Shown: positions 8,856 to 20,125, counted from the stretch's first letter. The stretch: DNA of 64,000 nucleotides from Paenisporosarcina indica (GCF_001939075.1 NZ_MPTA01000003.1:1-64000), one strand, 5' to 3'. Notes: generated from the letters alone by a model not told the origin. Numbers and translations: made by a program.

Positions 8856-8886
8856 CCCTCCATCTAAAGCATTATGTATACGAAAA

Positions 8887-8998
8887 GCGGAAAGCGCCTG
8901 CTTAGCCTGACACCGGTTGCTTGCAGGACTGAATCGAAAGCCTGCTTTCGAATGAGGGTCTGAAGCTTAGGTGCAGGCTGGCGCTTGGAGCTAGACAT
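8887..8998 (+). repeat. Dispersed intergenic repeat, copy B
   Basis: It begins GCGGAAAGCGCC and ends GGCGCTTGGAGCTAGACAT, the same ends as copies A and C, but its middle differs (a CGAAAGCCTGCTTTCG hairpin instead of GAAAGGCG). It lies inside the peptide transporter operon between the binding protein and the OppB/DppB-type permease, in opposite orientation to transcription. Confidence 0.8.
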
Positions 8999-9035
8999 AG
9001 TATCACCGAGTAGTTATACATTCATATATTTTAAA

Positions 9036-9072
9036 AAATTATGGGGAGAAATCACGAAGACTTCCCCCCAAC
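9036..9072 (-). terminator. Hairpin after the binding-protein gene
   Basis: On the minus strand a G-rich arm at about 9060-9070 pairs with CTCCCC around a TTCG loop, followed by ATAATTTTTT. It may be a partial terminator or mRNA-stabilising hairpin that keeps binding-protein levels above those of the permeases. Confidence 0.5.
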
Positions 9073-9082
9073 AGTTAGTTTA

Positions 9083-10693
9083 TTACTTGAAGTCCACAGT
9101 TTCTAACTTATCAGAACCAGTCGGATGAGGTAAGAAGTTTAGTAAATCTGCTCTTCCTGCAAGAAGTGGCGTTGAGTGAGCCAATGGAACCCACGGAGCG
9201 TCTTCAAAAATAAGTTCTTGAGCTTTAGCGTAAAGTGCATTACGCTTCGCTTCATCAACTTCTGTTTGTGCTTCAATCAGGATGTTATGAGTTTCATCAT
9301 TTTTATAGAAAGAATAGTTGTTGCTTCCAATATTGTCTTCATCAAGCAGTACGTATAGGAAGTTATCTGCGTCTCCATTATCACCTGTCCAACCAAGTAA
9401 GAATGCATCAGCTTCTCCATTTTTAGCTTTTTCTAAATAAGTAGCCCACTCGTACGTAACGATATTAGCTTTAATTCCAACATCAGCTAAGTTTGCTTGA
9501 ATTGCTTCAGCAACTTTCGCACCATCTGGCATGTACGGACGTGGTACCGGCATTGCCCAAAGGTCCATTTCGAAACCATCAGGAAGACCCGCTGCTGCTA
9601 ATAATTCTTTTGCTTTTTCTGGGTTATAATCATATCCAGCAATATCCTCATTGTAGCCACTAATAACTGGTGGCATTGGGTTTTTCGCAACGTCTGCACG
9701 GCCTTCGAAGAATGCGTCCACGATTGCTTGCTTATCAATCGCATGGTTAATTGCTTGACGAACTTCTTTCTGATCGAAAGGAGGACGAGTAGATGTTAAT
9801 CCTAAGTAACCAATGTTCATTGAAGGACGCTCGTATAATTGTAGTTTGCTATTTGCTTCAATGTTAGCTCCGTCAGATGGGTTAACTCCGTCAGCTAGAT
9901 CAATTTCACCTGTATTTAGTGCATTTAAACGAGCTGAGTTATCTGGAATTGAACGGAAAATAACTTTATCAAGTTTAGGCAGACCGTCAATGCGATACTC
10001 TTCATTTTTTTCAATCGTAATTGAATCATTGCGTTTCCATTCTACAAATTTGAATGGACCTGTACCAACAGGGTTCTCACTAAATTTGTCTCCATGTTTT
10101 TCAAATGCAGTTGGGCTTGAAATAGCAAATGGGCTCATTGCAAGATTTTTCAAGAACGGTGCTTGTGAGCGATTAAGTTTAATTACAACAGTGTAATCAC
10201 CATCAGCAGTTACCGAATCAATGACATGCCCTTCGTCACCTTTAAAACCACCAAACATAGAAGAGTAGTAAGGGAATTTGTCTTCTGATCCATTCATCCA
10301 GCGATCAAAGTTCTTTACAACTGCTTCTGCATTGAAATCAGTGCCATCGTGGAATTTTACTCCTTCTTCCAACTGGAAGGTATAAGATAATCCATCTTCA
10401 GAAGGTACCCAAGACTTCGCAAGACCTTCGTGAATTTCAGTATCTTGATCACCAAAGTTTACAAGTGTCTCAAATAGGTTTTTAGTTACTTTAAATGATT
10501 CTCCATCAGTTGCAGCTGCAGGATCTAAAAATACTGAATCCCCACCACGTCCAAATACCAAGATTTTAGGTTCGGAGTTTTCTTCCCCTTTTTCTCCACC
10601 CTTTTCACCATTATCGGATGTACAAGCCGCTAAAATCGTTGAGAAAACTAACATGACTAATACAGCGAGCGACCACAGTTTCTTTTTTCCCAA
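9083..10693 (-). CDS. Peptide ABC transporter substrate-binding lipoprotein
   Basis: The 536-residue extracytoplasmic binding protein belongs to solute-binding family 5 (DppE/OppA). A lipoprotein signal is plain: KKK, a hydrophobic stretch and the lipobox ending at Cys24 (LAAC), then a charged, glycine- and glutamate-rich linker. The family signature around LAKSWVPSEDGLSYTF and the KFHDGTDFNAEAVVKNFDRW segment are present. The start ATG 10693 follows a GGAGGGGTTAATTTGGG site. It is third in the operon behind both ATPase genes and 15 bases after the DppF-type gene. The hairpin downstream may uncouple its expression from the permeases. Confidence 0.94.
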   Translation of the reverse strand: MGKKKLWSLAVLVMLVFSTILAACTSDNGEKGGEKGEENSEPKILVFGRGGDSVFLDPAAATDGESFKVTKNLFETLVNFGDQDTEIHEGLAKSWVPSEDGLSYTFQLEEGVKFHDGTDFNAEAVVKNFDRWMNGSEDKFPYYSSMFGGFKGDEGHVIDSVTADGDYTVVIKLNRSQAPFLKNLAMSPFAISSPTAFEKHGDKFSENPVGTGPFKFVEWKRNDSITIEKNEEYRIDGLPKLDKVIFRSIPDNSARLNALNTGEIDLADGVNPSDGANIEANSKLQLYERPSMNIGYLGLTSTRPPFDQKEVRQAINHAIDKQAIVDAFFEGRADVAKNPMPPVISGYNEDIAGYDYNPEKAKELLAAAGLPDGFEMDLWAMPVPRPYMPDGAKVAEAIQANLADVGIKANIVTYEWATYLEKAKNGEADAFLLGWTGDNGDADNFLYVLLDEDNIGSNNYSFYKNDETHNILIEAQTEVDEAKRNALYAKAQELIFEDAPWVPLAHSTPLLAGRADLLNFLPHPTGSDKLETVDFK

Positions 10694-10708
10694 ATTAACC
10701 CCTCCATA

Positions 10709-11701
10709 TCATCTATTTATCAATGCTGCACGTTCACCATATAAATGGCAGGCAACAAAATGACCAGGTTCTGCTTCTTCTAATTTTGGAACAACTGTTG
10801 TACACACATCCATTTTAAAAGGACAACGTGTGTGGAATGTACAACCAGATGGTGGATTTGACGGGCTAGGAATATCCCCTTTAATCAGGATTTGATCCCT
10901 CACGAAGTTGGGATCCGGTACCGGAACTGCAGACAATAACGCCTGGGTGTATGGATGCAAAGGCTTGTCATATAACAACTCGCTTTCAGTTATCTCGACC
11001 ATTTTTCCAAGATACATGACGCCTACACGATCACTAATGTGTCGCACAACACCTAAATCATGTGCTATAAAGATATACGTTAGTTGTAGATCCTTTTGTA
11101 AATCCTGCATCAAGTTCAATACCTGTGACTGGATGGAAACATCTAGTGCTGAAACCGGTTCGTCCGCAATAATGAGTTTCGGATTGGTCATTAACGCTCT
11201 CGCAATTCCAATACGTTGACGTTGCCCACCACTGAATTGGTGAGGATAGCGTTTCGCATGATAACTACTAAGACCGACGATTTCCAGGAGTTCTCGAACT
11301 TTCTTTTTACGAGATTTGGCATCCCCTAGTCCGTGAACAATAAGAGGCTCCTCTAGAATTTTTTCAATGGTATGTCTCGGATTTAATGAGGCATAAGGAT
11401 CTTGGAACACCATTTGGATTTCACGACGTGCCTTACGCATATCATCATTCGAAATATTGGTCAATTCTTTCCCATCAAAAACGACTTTGCCTTCTGTCGG
11501 TTCTAACAATCTCATGAGCATACGACCCGTTGTGGATTTTCCACAACCAGATTCTCCCACGATTCCAAGTGTTTCCCCTTTATTAACGAAAAACGACACG
11601 TCATCAACAGCCTTTACATATCCAGAGACACGGCTGAGTACACCTTTACGAATGGGGAAATATTTTTTAAGCCCTTCAACTTTCAACAAGGGTTCTGTCA
11701 T
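10709..11701 (-). CDS. Peptide ABC transporter ATPase, OppF/DppF type
   Basis: The 330-residue ATPase has Walker A GESGCGKSTTG (about residue 50), signature FSGGQRQRIGIARAL, Walker B LIIADEPVSALD and the switch His in FIAHDLGVV. The C-terminal peptide-transporter extension carries the cysteine-rich segment GCTFHTRCPF, typical of OppD/OppF. Its first codons overlap the 3' end of the DppD-type gene by 26 bases in another frame, so translation is probably coupled. Confidence 0.94.
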   Translation of the reverse strand: MTEPLLKVEGLKKYFPIRKGVLSRVSGYVKAVDDVSFFVNKGETLGIVGESGCGKSTTGRMLMRLLEPTEGKVVFDGKELTNISNDDMRKARREIQMVFQDPYASLNPRHTIEKILEEPLIVHGLGDAKSRKKKVRELLEIVGLSSYHAKRYPHQFSGGQRQRIGIARALMTNPKLIIADEPVSALDVSIQSQVLNLMQDLQKDLQLTYIFIAHDLGVVRHISDRVGVMYLGKMVEITESELLYDKPLHPYTQALLSAVPVPDPNFVRDQILIKGDIPSPSNPPSGCTFHTRCPFKMDVCTTVVPKLEEAEPGHFVACHLYGERAALINR

Positions 11702-12695
11702 TCGCTGATACCTCCTGATTTTTGTATAAGAAGCATCTTGTTTTATGTACTGATGATGTTTGATACAAATCCGGGTTTTCGGTCAAGCACTTATCAAAGG
11801 CGAACTCACAGCGTGCTGCAAAACGACACCCCGTTCGTATGGATCCTGGTTTAGGCACGTTCCCAGGAATTGAATAAAGCCTTTGCTTTTTGAAACGCAT
11901 ATCCGGAACTGACTGTAATAGACCTTTCGTATATGGATGTTGAGGGTCTTTGAAAATCGTTTGAACAGGACCTTCCTCTACCACTTGACCGGCATACATA
12001 ACAACAACTCGTTCACATGTTTCAGCTACAACTCCTAGATCATGAGTGATTAGCAGAACGGCTGTATTTAATCGCTCATTTAAATCCTTCATAAGTTGCA
12101 ATATTTGAGCTTGAATCGTCACATCCAAAGCAGTTGTCGGTTCATCCGCAATTAATACCCTCGGATCACACACAAGTGCCATCGCAATCATGACCCGTTG
12201 TCTCATCCCACCAGATAGTTGATGTGGATAATCTTTCATCAATTCATCTGCACGTGGTAGACCAACCAGATTCAACATTTCAATTGCACGATTTTTGGCT
12301 TGCTTTTTTGACCAATCTTTTCTATGGATAAGGATTGCTTCCATTAATTGATTACCAATTGAAAAAAGAGGATTTAAAGAGGTCATTGGCTCTTGGAAAA
12401 TCATCGCCACATCGTTCCCTCTTACCATACGCATCTCTTTATCACTTAATTTCGTTAAATCCTGGTTTTCGAAAAGAATTTCTCCCCCAGTTATTTTTCC
12501 TGGTGGGCTTGGCACCAATCCCATAATAGATAGTGAGGTTACACTTTTCCCACAGCCTGATTCGCCTACGATGCCCAGTACTTCTCCTTCGTGTACAGAA
12601 AAGTCAATATTGTCTACAGCAGGTATTTCACCGTCATCTGTGAAAAAGGATGTTCGAAGACCTTTTACTTGAAGAATCGCTTTACGTTCACTCAT
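11676..12695 (-). CDS. Peptide ABC transporter ATPase, OppD/DppD type
   Basis: This 339-residue ATPase is the first gene of the operon. Walker A is GESGCGKSVTS, the signature LSGGMRQRVMIAMAL, Walker B VLIADEPTTALD, and the C-terminal extension contains GCRFAARCEF. ATG 12695 has AGGAGGGACAGG immediately upstream. Together with the OppF/DppF type subunit it powers peptide import. A sigma-A promoter with an internal ATTAT/ATAAT dyad lies at 12752-12779. Confidence 0.94.
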   Translation of the reverse strand: MSERKAILQVKGLRTSFFTDDGEIPAVDNIDFSVHEGEVLGIVGESGCGKSVTSLSIMGLVPSPPGKITGGEILFENQDLTKLSDKEMRMVRGNDVAMIFQEPMTSLNPLFSIGNQLMEAILIHRKDWSKKQAKNRAIEMLNLVGLPRADELMKDYPHQLSGGMRQRVMIAMALVCDPRVLIADEPTTALDVTIQAQILQLMKDLNERLNTAVLLITHDLGVVAETCERVVVMYAGQVVEEGPVQTIFKDPQHPYTKGLLQSVPDMRFKKQRLYSIPGNVPKPGSIRTGCRFAARCEFAFDKCLTENPDLYQTSSVHKTRCFLYKNQEVSANDRTLVES

Positions 12696-12751
12696 CCTGT
12701 CCCTCCTGTTACACTATTATGTTATTATTCAGAAAATTAGATATGTTCTTT

Positions 12752-12779
12752 ATTATACGAATTATAATGATAATTGCAA
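12752..12779 (-). promoter_or_regulatory. Promoter of the peptide transporter operon with an AT-rich dyad
   Basis: On the minus strand TTGCAA (12774-12779), 16 bases, then TATAAT (12752-12757). The spacer contains the dyad ATTATCATTATAAT, which resembles Fur/PerR-family operators but matches neither consensus well. Confidence 0.6.
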
Positions 12780-12811
12780 TAGTCTTTTAGACTTTATGTT
12801 TTTTAGGTAAT

Positions 12812-12844
12812 AAAAAAAGGTTCTCCCATAGAGGAGAACCTTTT
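12812..12844. terminator. Terminator of ygaD
   Basis: AAAAGGTTCTCC and GGAGAACCTTTT form a perfect 12-bp stem with a six-base loop, with T runs on both strands. It overlaps the ygaD stop codon. Confidence 0.9.
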
Positions 12845-14594
12845 AATTAATATCCAATTGTTGTACTTGATATAAGCTATAATAAATACCTTTTGAGTTC
12901 ATTAATTGCTCATGTGTTCCTTGTTCTTTTAGTTCACCGTGATCGATAACAAAGATTTGATTGGCATGAGTAATTGTGGATAATCGATGGGCAACAATTA
13001 TCGTTGTACGGTTATGTGCTAACCGCTCCAAAGAGTCTTGTATCAACGATTCGCTCTCTAAATCAAGAGCAGAAGTTGCTTCATCTAATACTAAAATTGG
13101 CGGGTTTTTCAAGAACACTCGAGCGATTGCCACACGTTGTTTTTGACCACCAGATAGTTTCACTCCACGTTCCCCTACTTTTGTTTCATAGCCTTCCGGA
13201 AGTGCAATGATAAAGTCATGAGCATTGGCCGCCTTTGCCGCTTCAAATACTTCGTCATCCGTAGCATCTGGTCTTCCCATTAAAATATTTGCTTTAACAG
13301 AATCACTAAACAGGATATTATCTTGCAATACTATTCCGATTTGCTCTCGTAACGAATGAATTTTCACATCTTTAATATCTATGTCATCAATTTTGACTTC
13401 CCCGCTCGTCGCATCATAAAAACGAGGAATCATACTGATAATGGTAGACTTTCCTCCACCACTCATTCCGACAAAAGCGACAGTCTGTCCTGGGTCTACG
13501 GTAAAACTCATATTGTTTAACACCGTGTTATTTTCTTTTTCATATTGGAAAGACACTTTATCAAATTGCAGCTTCCCTTTAATTGCAGGCATTTCCTTTG
13601 CATGAGGTTGGTCCTGAATATCGTATTTCTCATCCATTAATTCAAACACGCGATCCATCGATGCGAATGCTTGCGTAAGTGTTGTAGATGAGTTCACTAA
13701 ACGTCTTAAAGGATTATAGAGTCTTTCAATATATGCGATGAATGCTACCATCGTTCCGACTGTTAAATCGCCATTAATCACTTGATATCCTGCATAAGCA
13801 ATAACCAATAGTGGGGCAACATCTGTAATGGTGTTAACGACCGCAAAGGCTTTGGCATTCCATTTCGTATGATCCACTGCCTTATCTAAAAATTCACCAT
13901 TTGCTTTATCAAAAATGTTTTGTTCATGTTTTTCTAAAGTAAAACTTTTTATGATACTCATGCCTTGAACGCGTTCGTGTAAATAACTTTGAACTCCTGC
14001 AAGAGCTTGTGAGCGTTCTCGGGTTAAGTCTCGTAAGCGTCCAAAGAAGTACTTTACACTAACCGCATAAAATGGGAATGCAAGTAGTGTGACAAGTGTT
14101 AAAGGCACGTCCATTGTAAGCATAATGGCCACCGCAATTAGGATGGTTACCAAGTCCAGCCATAAATTCATTAACCCAATCATGACGAAGTTTTTAGTTT
14201 GTTCCACGTCATTTATTACACGGGAAATGACTTCACCCACTCGTGTGTTTGAATAAAATTTTAAACTGAGGCGTTGCAGGTGCCCATAAAGGTCTTGACG
14301 TATGTCGTACAATATTTTGTTACTCACTAATTGCGCGTAATATTGTCGATAATACTCAATTGGGGGGCGTACAATGAAGAACACTAACGCCGTTCCCCCT
14401 AACCAATAAAATAGTTGACGCGTTTTTTCGCTATCACTTAAAGTGTCTGCAGTAATGATGTCATCGATGACAATTTTAATTAACAAAGGAATGAACAAAG
14501 GAATTGCAAATTTAACAATACCAATTACAACCGTTAATACAATTTGCCATTTATATGGTTTAACAAATTTCATATATCTTTTCGTACTACTCAT
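12843..14594 (-). CDS. ygaD: ABC transporter, fused permease and ATPase (YgaD, MsbA/LmrA type)
   Basis: This 583-residue half-transporter has a six-helix exporter membrane domain (about residues 15-310) and an ATPase domain with Walker [12 protein letters not shown]-loop LQDNILFS, signature [13 protein letters not shown], Walker [13 protein letters not shown] and switch VAHRLS. It acts as a dimer in the membrane and probably exports lipids or hydrophobic drugs; the substrate is unknown. The start is ATG 14594 ([11 protein letters not shown]) with AAAGGATG upstream. The frame extends to 14636 without a better site. Gene order matches B. subtilis ygaD. Confidence 0.92.
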   Translation of the reverse strand: MSSTKRYMKFVKPYKWQIVLTVVIGIVKFAIPLFIPLLIKIVIDDIITADTLSDSEKTRQLFYWLGGTALVFFIVRPPIEYYRQYYAQLVSNKILYDIRQDLYGHLQRLSLKFYSNTRVGEVISRVINDVEQTKNFVMIGLMNLWLDLVTILIAVAIMLTMDVPLTLVTLLAFPFYAVSVKYFFGRLRDLTRERSQALAGVQSYLHERVQGMSIIKSFTLEKHEQNIFDKANGEFLDKAVDHTKWNAKAFAVVNTITDVAPLLVIAYAGYQVINGDLTVGTMVAFIAYIERLYNPLRRLVNSSTTLTQAFASMDRVFELMDEKYDIQDQPHAKEMPAIKGKLQFDKVSFQYEKENNTVLNNMSFTVDPGQTVAFVGMSGGGKSTIISMIPRFYDATSGEVKIDDIDIKDVKIHSLREQIGIVLQDNILFSDSVKANILMGRPDATDDEVFEAAKAANAHDFIIALPEGYETKVGERGVKLSGGQKQRVAIARVFLKNPPILVLDEATSALDLESESLIQDSLERLAHNRTTIIVAHRLSTITHANQIFVIDHGELKEQGTHEQLMNSKGIYYSLYQVQQLDIN

Positions 14595-14646
14595 ACAACT
14601 ACATCCTTTCCAAATGAAAAACCTGTTGGAAATCAACAGGTGTCAT

Positions 14647-15192
14647 TCACTCACGTATTCGAAGTTGCTTGTGAAACAGATAACGGTTCGTCCACACTTC
14701 TATAAAGTCGGGCGCAAATGGTCCTTTACGTTGTTTGATCCAACTAATTAGTTTATCTACATTGCGATGTAAAATCGTATCAATGGCCTCAGGATAATTC
14801 ATTTGTTGTTTATGCTCTTCAAATTCGTCTTCATCCAGAATCGTATACGTCATATCTGGAAAGACTTTTACATCTAAGTCGTAATCAATGTATTTTAAAG
14901 ATTGGTTATCGTAAATAAATGGTGAACTGATATTACAGTAATAGTACACACCATCTTCACGTAACATACAAATGATATTGAACCAATGTTCCGCATGAAA
15001 ATAACAAATAGATGGTTCACGTGTTAACCAAGTTCGTCCGTCAGACTCGGTAACAAGAGTGCGTTCGTTGCCGCCGATGACAATATTTCTTGTCCCTTTC
15101 AGAACCATTGTTTCTTGCCAGACACGGTGGATTTTTCCGTTATGTTTGTAACTGTGAATCTGAATCATTTCTCCTTCTGCTGGTATTGACAT
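14647..15192 (-). CDS. ygaC: DUF402 family protein YgaC
   Basis: The 181-residue protein belongs to the DUF402 (FomD/YgaC-like) fold, whose characterised members include nucleoside di-/triphosphate hydrolases; that activity here is inference. The N-terminus [22 protein letters not shown] and the [13 protein letters not shown] acidic motif are typical. The start chosen is ATG 15192, eight bases after AAAGGTGG; the upstream in-frame codon at 15240 lacks a site. It lies 52 bases before ygaD on the same strand and may share its transcript. Confidence 0.87.
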   Translation of the reverse strand: MSIPAEGEMIQIHSYKHNGKIHRVWQETMVLKGTRNIVIGGNERTLVTESDGRTWLTREPSICYFHAEHWFNIICMLREDGVYYYCNISSPFIYDNQSLKYIDYDLDVKVFPDMTYTILDEDEFEEHKQQMNYPEAIDTILHRNVDKLISWIKQRKGPFAPDFIEVWTNRYLFHKQLRIRE

Positions 15193-15282
15193 GCCTAAGC
15201 CCACCTTTTCGTCAAAGCACAGTGTATATACAACTTGCATTATGTACTCATTATAACAACCTCTTGGGAAAAACTATAGCAA

Positions 15283-15316
15283 AAAATCAGCGAAGGCATT
15301 ATGCCCTCGCTGATTC
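15283..15316 (-). terminator. Terminator of sspE
   Basis: AATCAGCGA pairs with TCGCTGATT, extended by an imperfect GGCA/TGCCC segment, followed on the minus strand by TTTTTT. It lies 16 bases after the sspE stop codon. Confidence 0.85.
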
Positions 15317-15331
15317 GTGGTGTTTAGCCAA

Positions 15332-15649
15332 TTATTTATTATTATTTGTTGAGCGATTTTGAGCTTTTTGTGCAGATTGTTGATTTTGTTTTTGTACTTC
15401 TTGTGCATTTGTTTGTGATGCGAACTCAGAACCGAACTCAGTGCGACCTTGTGCAGATTGTTGGTTTTGTTTTCTCACTTCAGATGCATTTGTTTTTGAA
15501 GGATTTGTTTGTGACGCGAACTCAGTTCCGAATTCTGATCCGAACTCGGCACGATTAGCTCCTGCTGTACCTTTTTGTGAAGATTGTTGATTTTGTTTTC
15601 TTACTTCAGCTGCGTTAGTTGGTTGGTTGCTGTTATTTTTATTTGGCAT
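15332..15649 (-). CDS. sspE: Gamma-type small acid-soluble spore protein SspE
   Basis: This 105-residue glutamine- and asparagine-rich protein is a gamma-type SASP, an amino-acid store degraded by the GPR protease on germination. It contains three copies of a unit reading A-x-EV-x-KQNQQS (positions about 14, 56 and 83) and two copies of a FGSEFASQTN unit. The GPR-type cleavage context TEFASQTN is visible twice. The start ATG 15649 follows GGAGGTGA at eight bases; the upstream ATG codons lie before that site. A sigma-G-like promoter precedes it. Its presence shows the organism makes spores. Confidence 0.92.
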   Translation of the reverse strand: MPNKNNSNQPTNAAEVRKQNQQSSQKGTAGANRAEFGSEFGTEFASQTNPSKTNASEVRKQNQQSAQGRTEFGSEFASQTNAQEVQKQNQQSAQKAQNRSTNNNK

Positions 15650-15673
15650 GTGTGTTTTCACCTCCATGCTCAT

Positions 15674-15704
15674 TAATGTGTGCAAGTAAGTGAAATCTTA
15701 TTCT
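15674..15704 (-). promoter_or_regulatory. Candidate sigma-G promoter of sspE
   Basis: AGAATA (15699-15704), 18 bases, then CACATTA (15674-15680) on the minus strand resembles the forespore sigma-G pattern TGAATA-N17/18-CATACTA. The match is partial and the call rests mainly on the gene being an SASP. Confidence 0.5.
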
Positions 15705-15716
15705 CATAAAAATTTT

Positions 15717-17535
<1,819 letters not shown>

Positions 17536-17675
17536 CTACATTCTATTGATTACATGCTACAAAATTGGGGTATACCAAATGATAGAAAGCAATCAAACTG
17601 ATATTTATTCATCGTTGTTATTATAAAATGATGATTAAAATTATTTTGGAACCCTCCTCAAAGGAGTTGAAACAA

Positions 17676-18656
17676 TTGGATACAGGAACTCATATCGTCA
17701 TGGGCATTGCAATCGGGGGACTCGCTATGATTGATCCGGTCGTTGCCAATCATACGATGACTTCAACAGCCGTAGTAGCAGGTGTAATTGTTGGATCCTT
17801 AGCACCTGACGTAGATACCGTGTTAAAATTAAGGAATAATGCGGTATATATCCGTCACCATCGTGGGATTACACATTCAATTCCAGCTGTCTTATTATGG
17901 CCATTAGCTATTTCTGGTGTGCTTCATTTGATTATACCTGAAGCCAATTTGCTACATTTATGGTTGTGGACATTTTTAGGTGTATTCCTACATGTATTTG
18001 TCGATATTTTCAATGCGTATGGAACACAAGCTTTGCGTCCATTTTCAAATAAATGGGTTGCTTTAGGAGTAATCAATACGTTTGATCCCATTATTTTCGG
18101 ACTACACGTAGTAGCCTTGCTATTTTGGGCATTTGGTTCAAACTCAGTATTAACGATGCTTATATTATACGCTCTCGTTATTGTCTATTACGTACTGAGG
18201 TTTGCGGTTCAAAATGCTGTCAGACACGCTGTCAGAAATACGATTCCAACGGCAGAGGAAATCATTATTGCACCAACTATGCGATTTTTCCAATGGCGTA
18301 TTGCTGCTATTTCTGATTCCCATCATTATGTAGGACGAGCTTATGGGCGTTCAATTAATATTTATGATCGATTTGAACGTAAGGAAATTCCTGACTCTCC
18401 TTTAGTACGTGCTGCTTTGAAAGATAAAAACATGGAAGCTTTCACCTCTTTTTCGCCTATTTACCGTTGGGAAATGGCAAAACATGACCATATACACGAA
18501 GTACGTTTAATTGATCTTCGCTATCGAAGTAATGATTACTATCCATTTGTTGCAGTAGTCCATCTAAATGAAGAACTAGAAATACTTAATTCCTACACTG
18601 GATGGATATTCAGTGAAGATAAACTCAGAAAAAAAATGGATTTTATGTCCAACTAG
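17676..18656 (+). CDS. yfhP: YfhP family membrane-bound metal-dependent hydrolase
   Basis: The 326-residue protein belongs to the YdjM/YfhP (DUF457) membrane hydrolase family. It opens DTGTHIVMGIAIGGLA, has histidine- and aspartate-containing motifs (SLAPDVDTV and RHHRGITHSIPA) likely to bind metal, four or five membrane helices to about residue 200, and a soluble C-terminal part. The start chosen is TTG 17676, nine bases after AAAGGAG, which gives the family N-terminus; the longer frame from 17628 includes that site. YfhP is reported in B. subtilis as a regulator affecting neighbouring yfh genes; the same order is kept here. Confidence 0.88.
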   Translation: MDTGTHIVMGIAIGGLAMIDPVVANHTMTSTAVVAGVIVGSLAPDVDTVLKLRNNAVYIRHHRGITHSIPAVLLWPLAISGVLHLIIPEANLLHLWLWTFLGVFLHVFVDIFNAYGTQALRPFSNKWVALGVINTFDPIIFGLHVVALLFWAFGSNSVLTMLILYALVIVYYVLRFAVQNAVRHAVRNTIPTAEEIIIAPTMRFFQWRIAAISDSHHYVGRAYGRSINIYDRFERKEIPDSPLVRAALKDKNMEAFTSFSPIYRWEMAKHDHIHEVRLIDLRYRSNDYYPFVAVVHLNEELEILNSYTGWIFSEDKLRKKMDFMSN

Positions 18657-18661
18657 AAAAA

Positions 18662-18695
18662 CCTCAGTCTGCTATCATGCAGGCTGAAGTTTTTT
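18662..18695 (+). terminator. Terminator of yfhP
   Basis: CTCAGTCTGC and GCAGGCTGAAG pair (with one G-T), followed by a run of seven T, 5 bases after the yfhP stop. Confidence 0.8.
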
Positions 18696-18719
18696 TATTG
18701 AATAAGAGCGACGTCTTTC

Positions 18720-18989
18720 TCACTTAAGGGTATCGTCTTCCACATTTAATAAGTGTACATATTTCGGATTATTCCCAGCAAACTCATGTATTCGATCTCC
18801 ATAGCTTGCAATCCATTGGCGAATAATTTTTTCGGATACTTCCGCACCTTTATAATCATATCCAGCTTTTGCATAAGATGATTCAAAATCGGACCATAAT
18901 AACTCAATCCAAACCCGTGCTTTAGATTCGGATAATACTTCGTTTTTTTCGAGTAGTTCTTGTACTAGTAGTTCGATACGCTCTTCCAT
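18720..18989 (-). CDS. yfhJ: WVELL family protein YfhJ
   Basis: An 89-residue acidic protein of the WVELL family; the naming motif appears here as RVWIELLWSDFE (residues 25-36). It has no signal peptide or membrane segment. ATG 18989 is one base from the stop codon of yfhH, so it is translated from the same message. Function is unknown; B. subtilis yfhJ is in the same place. Confidence 0.85.
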   Translation of the reverse strand: MEERIELLVQELLEKNEVLSESKARVWIELLWSDFESSYAKAGYDYKGAEVSEKIIRQWIASYGDRIHEFAGNNPKYVHLLNVEDDTLK

Positions 18990-18990
18990 A

Positions 18991-19323
18991 CTATTTGCCC
19001 TCCTTTAATGGCTTTAACATGGAAATCGGCAATGCTTCAGCATACTTCTCTCCACCCATTCGATAACCCCACGCAAATCTACCTTTTAAATAATCCACTT
19101 GGAAAAAGACTCCCGGGTCTCCCTCGATTCGGTAAACTTCTCCAGCCACAAATTGAGCTGGATCTACTAAATAGGCTTGTGCCATTACTGCTTTTCTTTC
19201 AAAAACTGCAAATTCATTCACGTGACCGAGTTGACTTGCCTTTCTTGCTTTTTCAAGTAAATTCGCAATTTCTTGACGCAACTCTGGTTCAGTCATTTCA
19301 CTATATTTTTTTTCAATTGCCAT
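18991..19323 (-). CDS. yfhH: DUF1811 family protein YfhH
   Basis: A 110-residue soluble protein of the YfhH family: an N-terminal helix hairpin (YSEMTEPELRQEIANLLEKARKA) and a C-terminal small barrel-like part with YRIEGDPGVFFQVDYLKGRFAWGYR. The function is not known. The ATG at 19323 overlaps the 3' end of recX by 11 bases, and yfhJ follows by one base, so recX-yfhH-yfhJ is one operon as in B. subtilis. Confidence 0.88.
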   Translation of the reverse strand: MAIEKKYSEMTEPELRQEIANLLEKARKASQLGHVNEFAVFERKAVMAQAYLVDPAQFVAGEVYRIEGDPGVFFQVDYLKGRFAWGYRMGGEKYAEALPISMLKPLKEGK

Positions 19324-20125
19324 CTTCTTCTAACTCCTTTTTTTCAATAAAGATATCTATTTGTTCAGAAGGGAATCCTTTTTGGTAAAGGGCTTGTTTG
19401 ACTCTTCTTACACGGTCATATCCTTTGTATTTAGAAGAGGTGGTTCTCCAGATTTTATCGCCTTGTTTTGCGATCATTTCTTCCCACTCTTCTGTCTCTG
19501 TCTCAAAGTTAATTTCAGCAATAACCTTGCTTATAATGGCATAGTTGTACCCCTTGCGCAACAAGGTATCTTGTATTTTTTGTTTCACTTGCCTTGGGGT
19601 ATTGGATGATTGTTGGTTGGCAATTTTATCAGCCAATCCTTGTGCAATCTGAGTTTGATCTTCTTCAGTGTACGTTTCAAGCACTTCCTCTTGTAGAGAT
19701 TTTTTGATACCCTTTTTCTTCAACTCTTGTTGAATCACACGCGGTCCTTTTTTACCGGTCTTTTTTTGCGTTTCGAGTAATGCTCTTGAAAAAGATTCAT
19801 CATTTAAAAATCCTAATTGATACAATTTTTGAATTGCCTCTAAAACGACCGCTTCACCATACTCTGCATCTATTAGTTTCTTTTTCACTTCATGTTCGCT
19901 TCGCATACGAAAGCTTAGAAAATGCAGAGCTTTATTAAAAGCTTTTCGTACCTCATCATCAAATAAAATTTCGTCGCGTTCCCAGTCCTCTAAAACTTTG
20001 TCTTTAGACAATTGATATTTAATCAACAACGATTCATCCACTGCAAACGCATAGTTTTCTTCTATATAAATGTTATAACGTTCCGGATTGTTTTTTTGAC
20101 GTGTAATTTTGGTTATAATCGGCAA
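19313..20125 (-). CDS. recX: Recombination regulator RecX
   Basis: The 270-residue protein modulates RecA filaments. It is built of tandem three-helix RecX repeats; FRMRSEHEVKKKLIDAEY and LGFLNDESFSRALL in the middle are diagnostic. The start proposed is TTG 20125 (LPIITKITRQ), five bases after GAGGTG; a GTG at 20134 lies inside that site and the upstream ATG gives a long unsupported leader. B. subtilis RecX begins at the equivalent place. yfhH overlaps its 3' end. Confidence 0.9.
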   Translation of the reverse strand: MPIITKITRQKNNPERYNIYIEENYAFAVDESLLIKYQLSKDKVLEDWERDEILFDDEVRKAFNKALHFLSFRMRSEHEVKKKLIDAEYGEAVVLEAIQKLYQLGFLNDESFSRALLETQKKTGKKGPRVIQQELKKKGIKKSLQEEVLETYTEEDQTQIAQGLADKIANQQSSNTPRQVKQKIQDTLLRKGYNYAIISKVIAEINFETETEEWEEMIAKQGDKIWRTTSSKYKGYDRVRRVKQALYQKGFPSEQIDIFIEKKELEEDGN

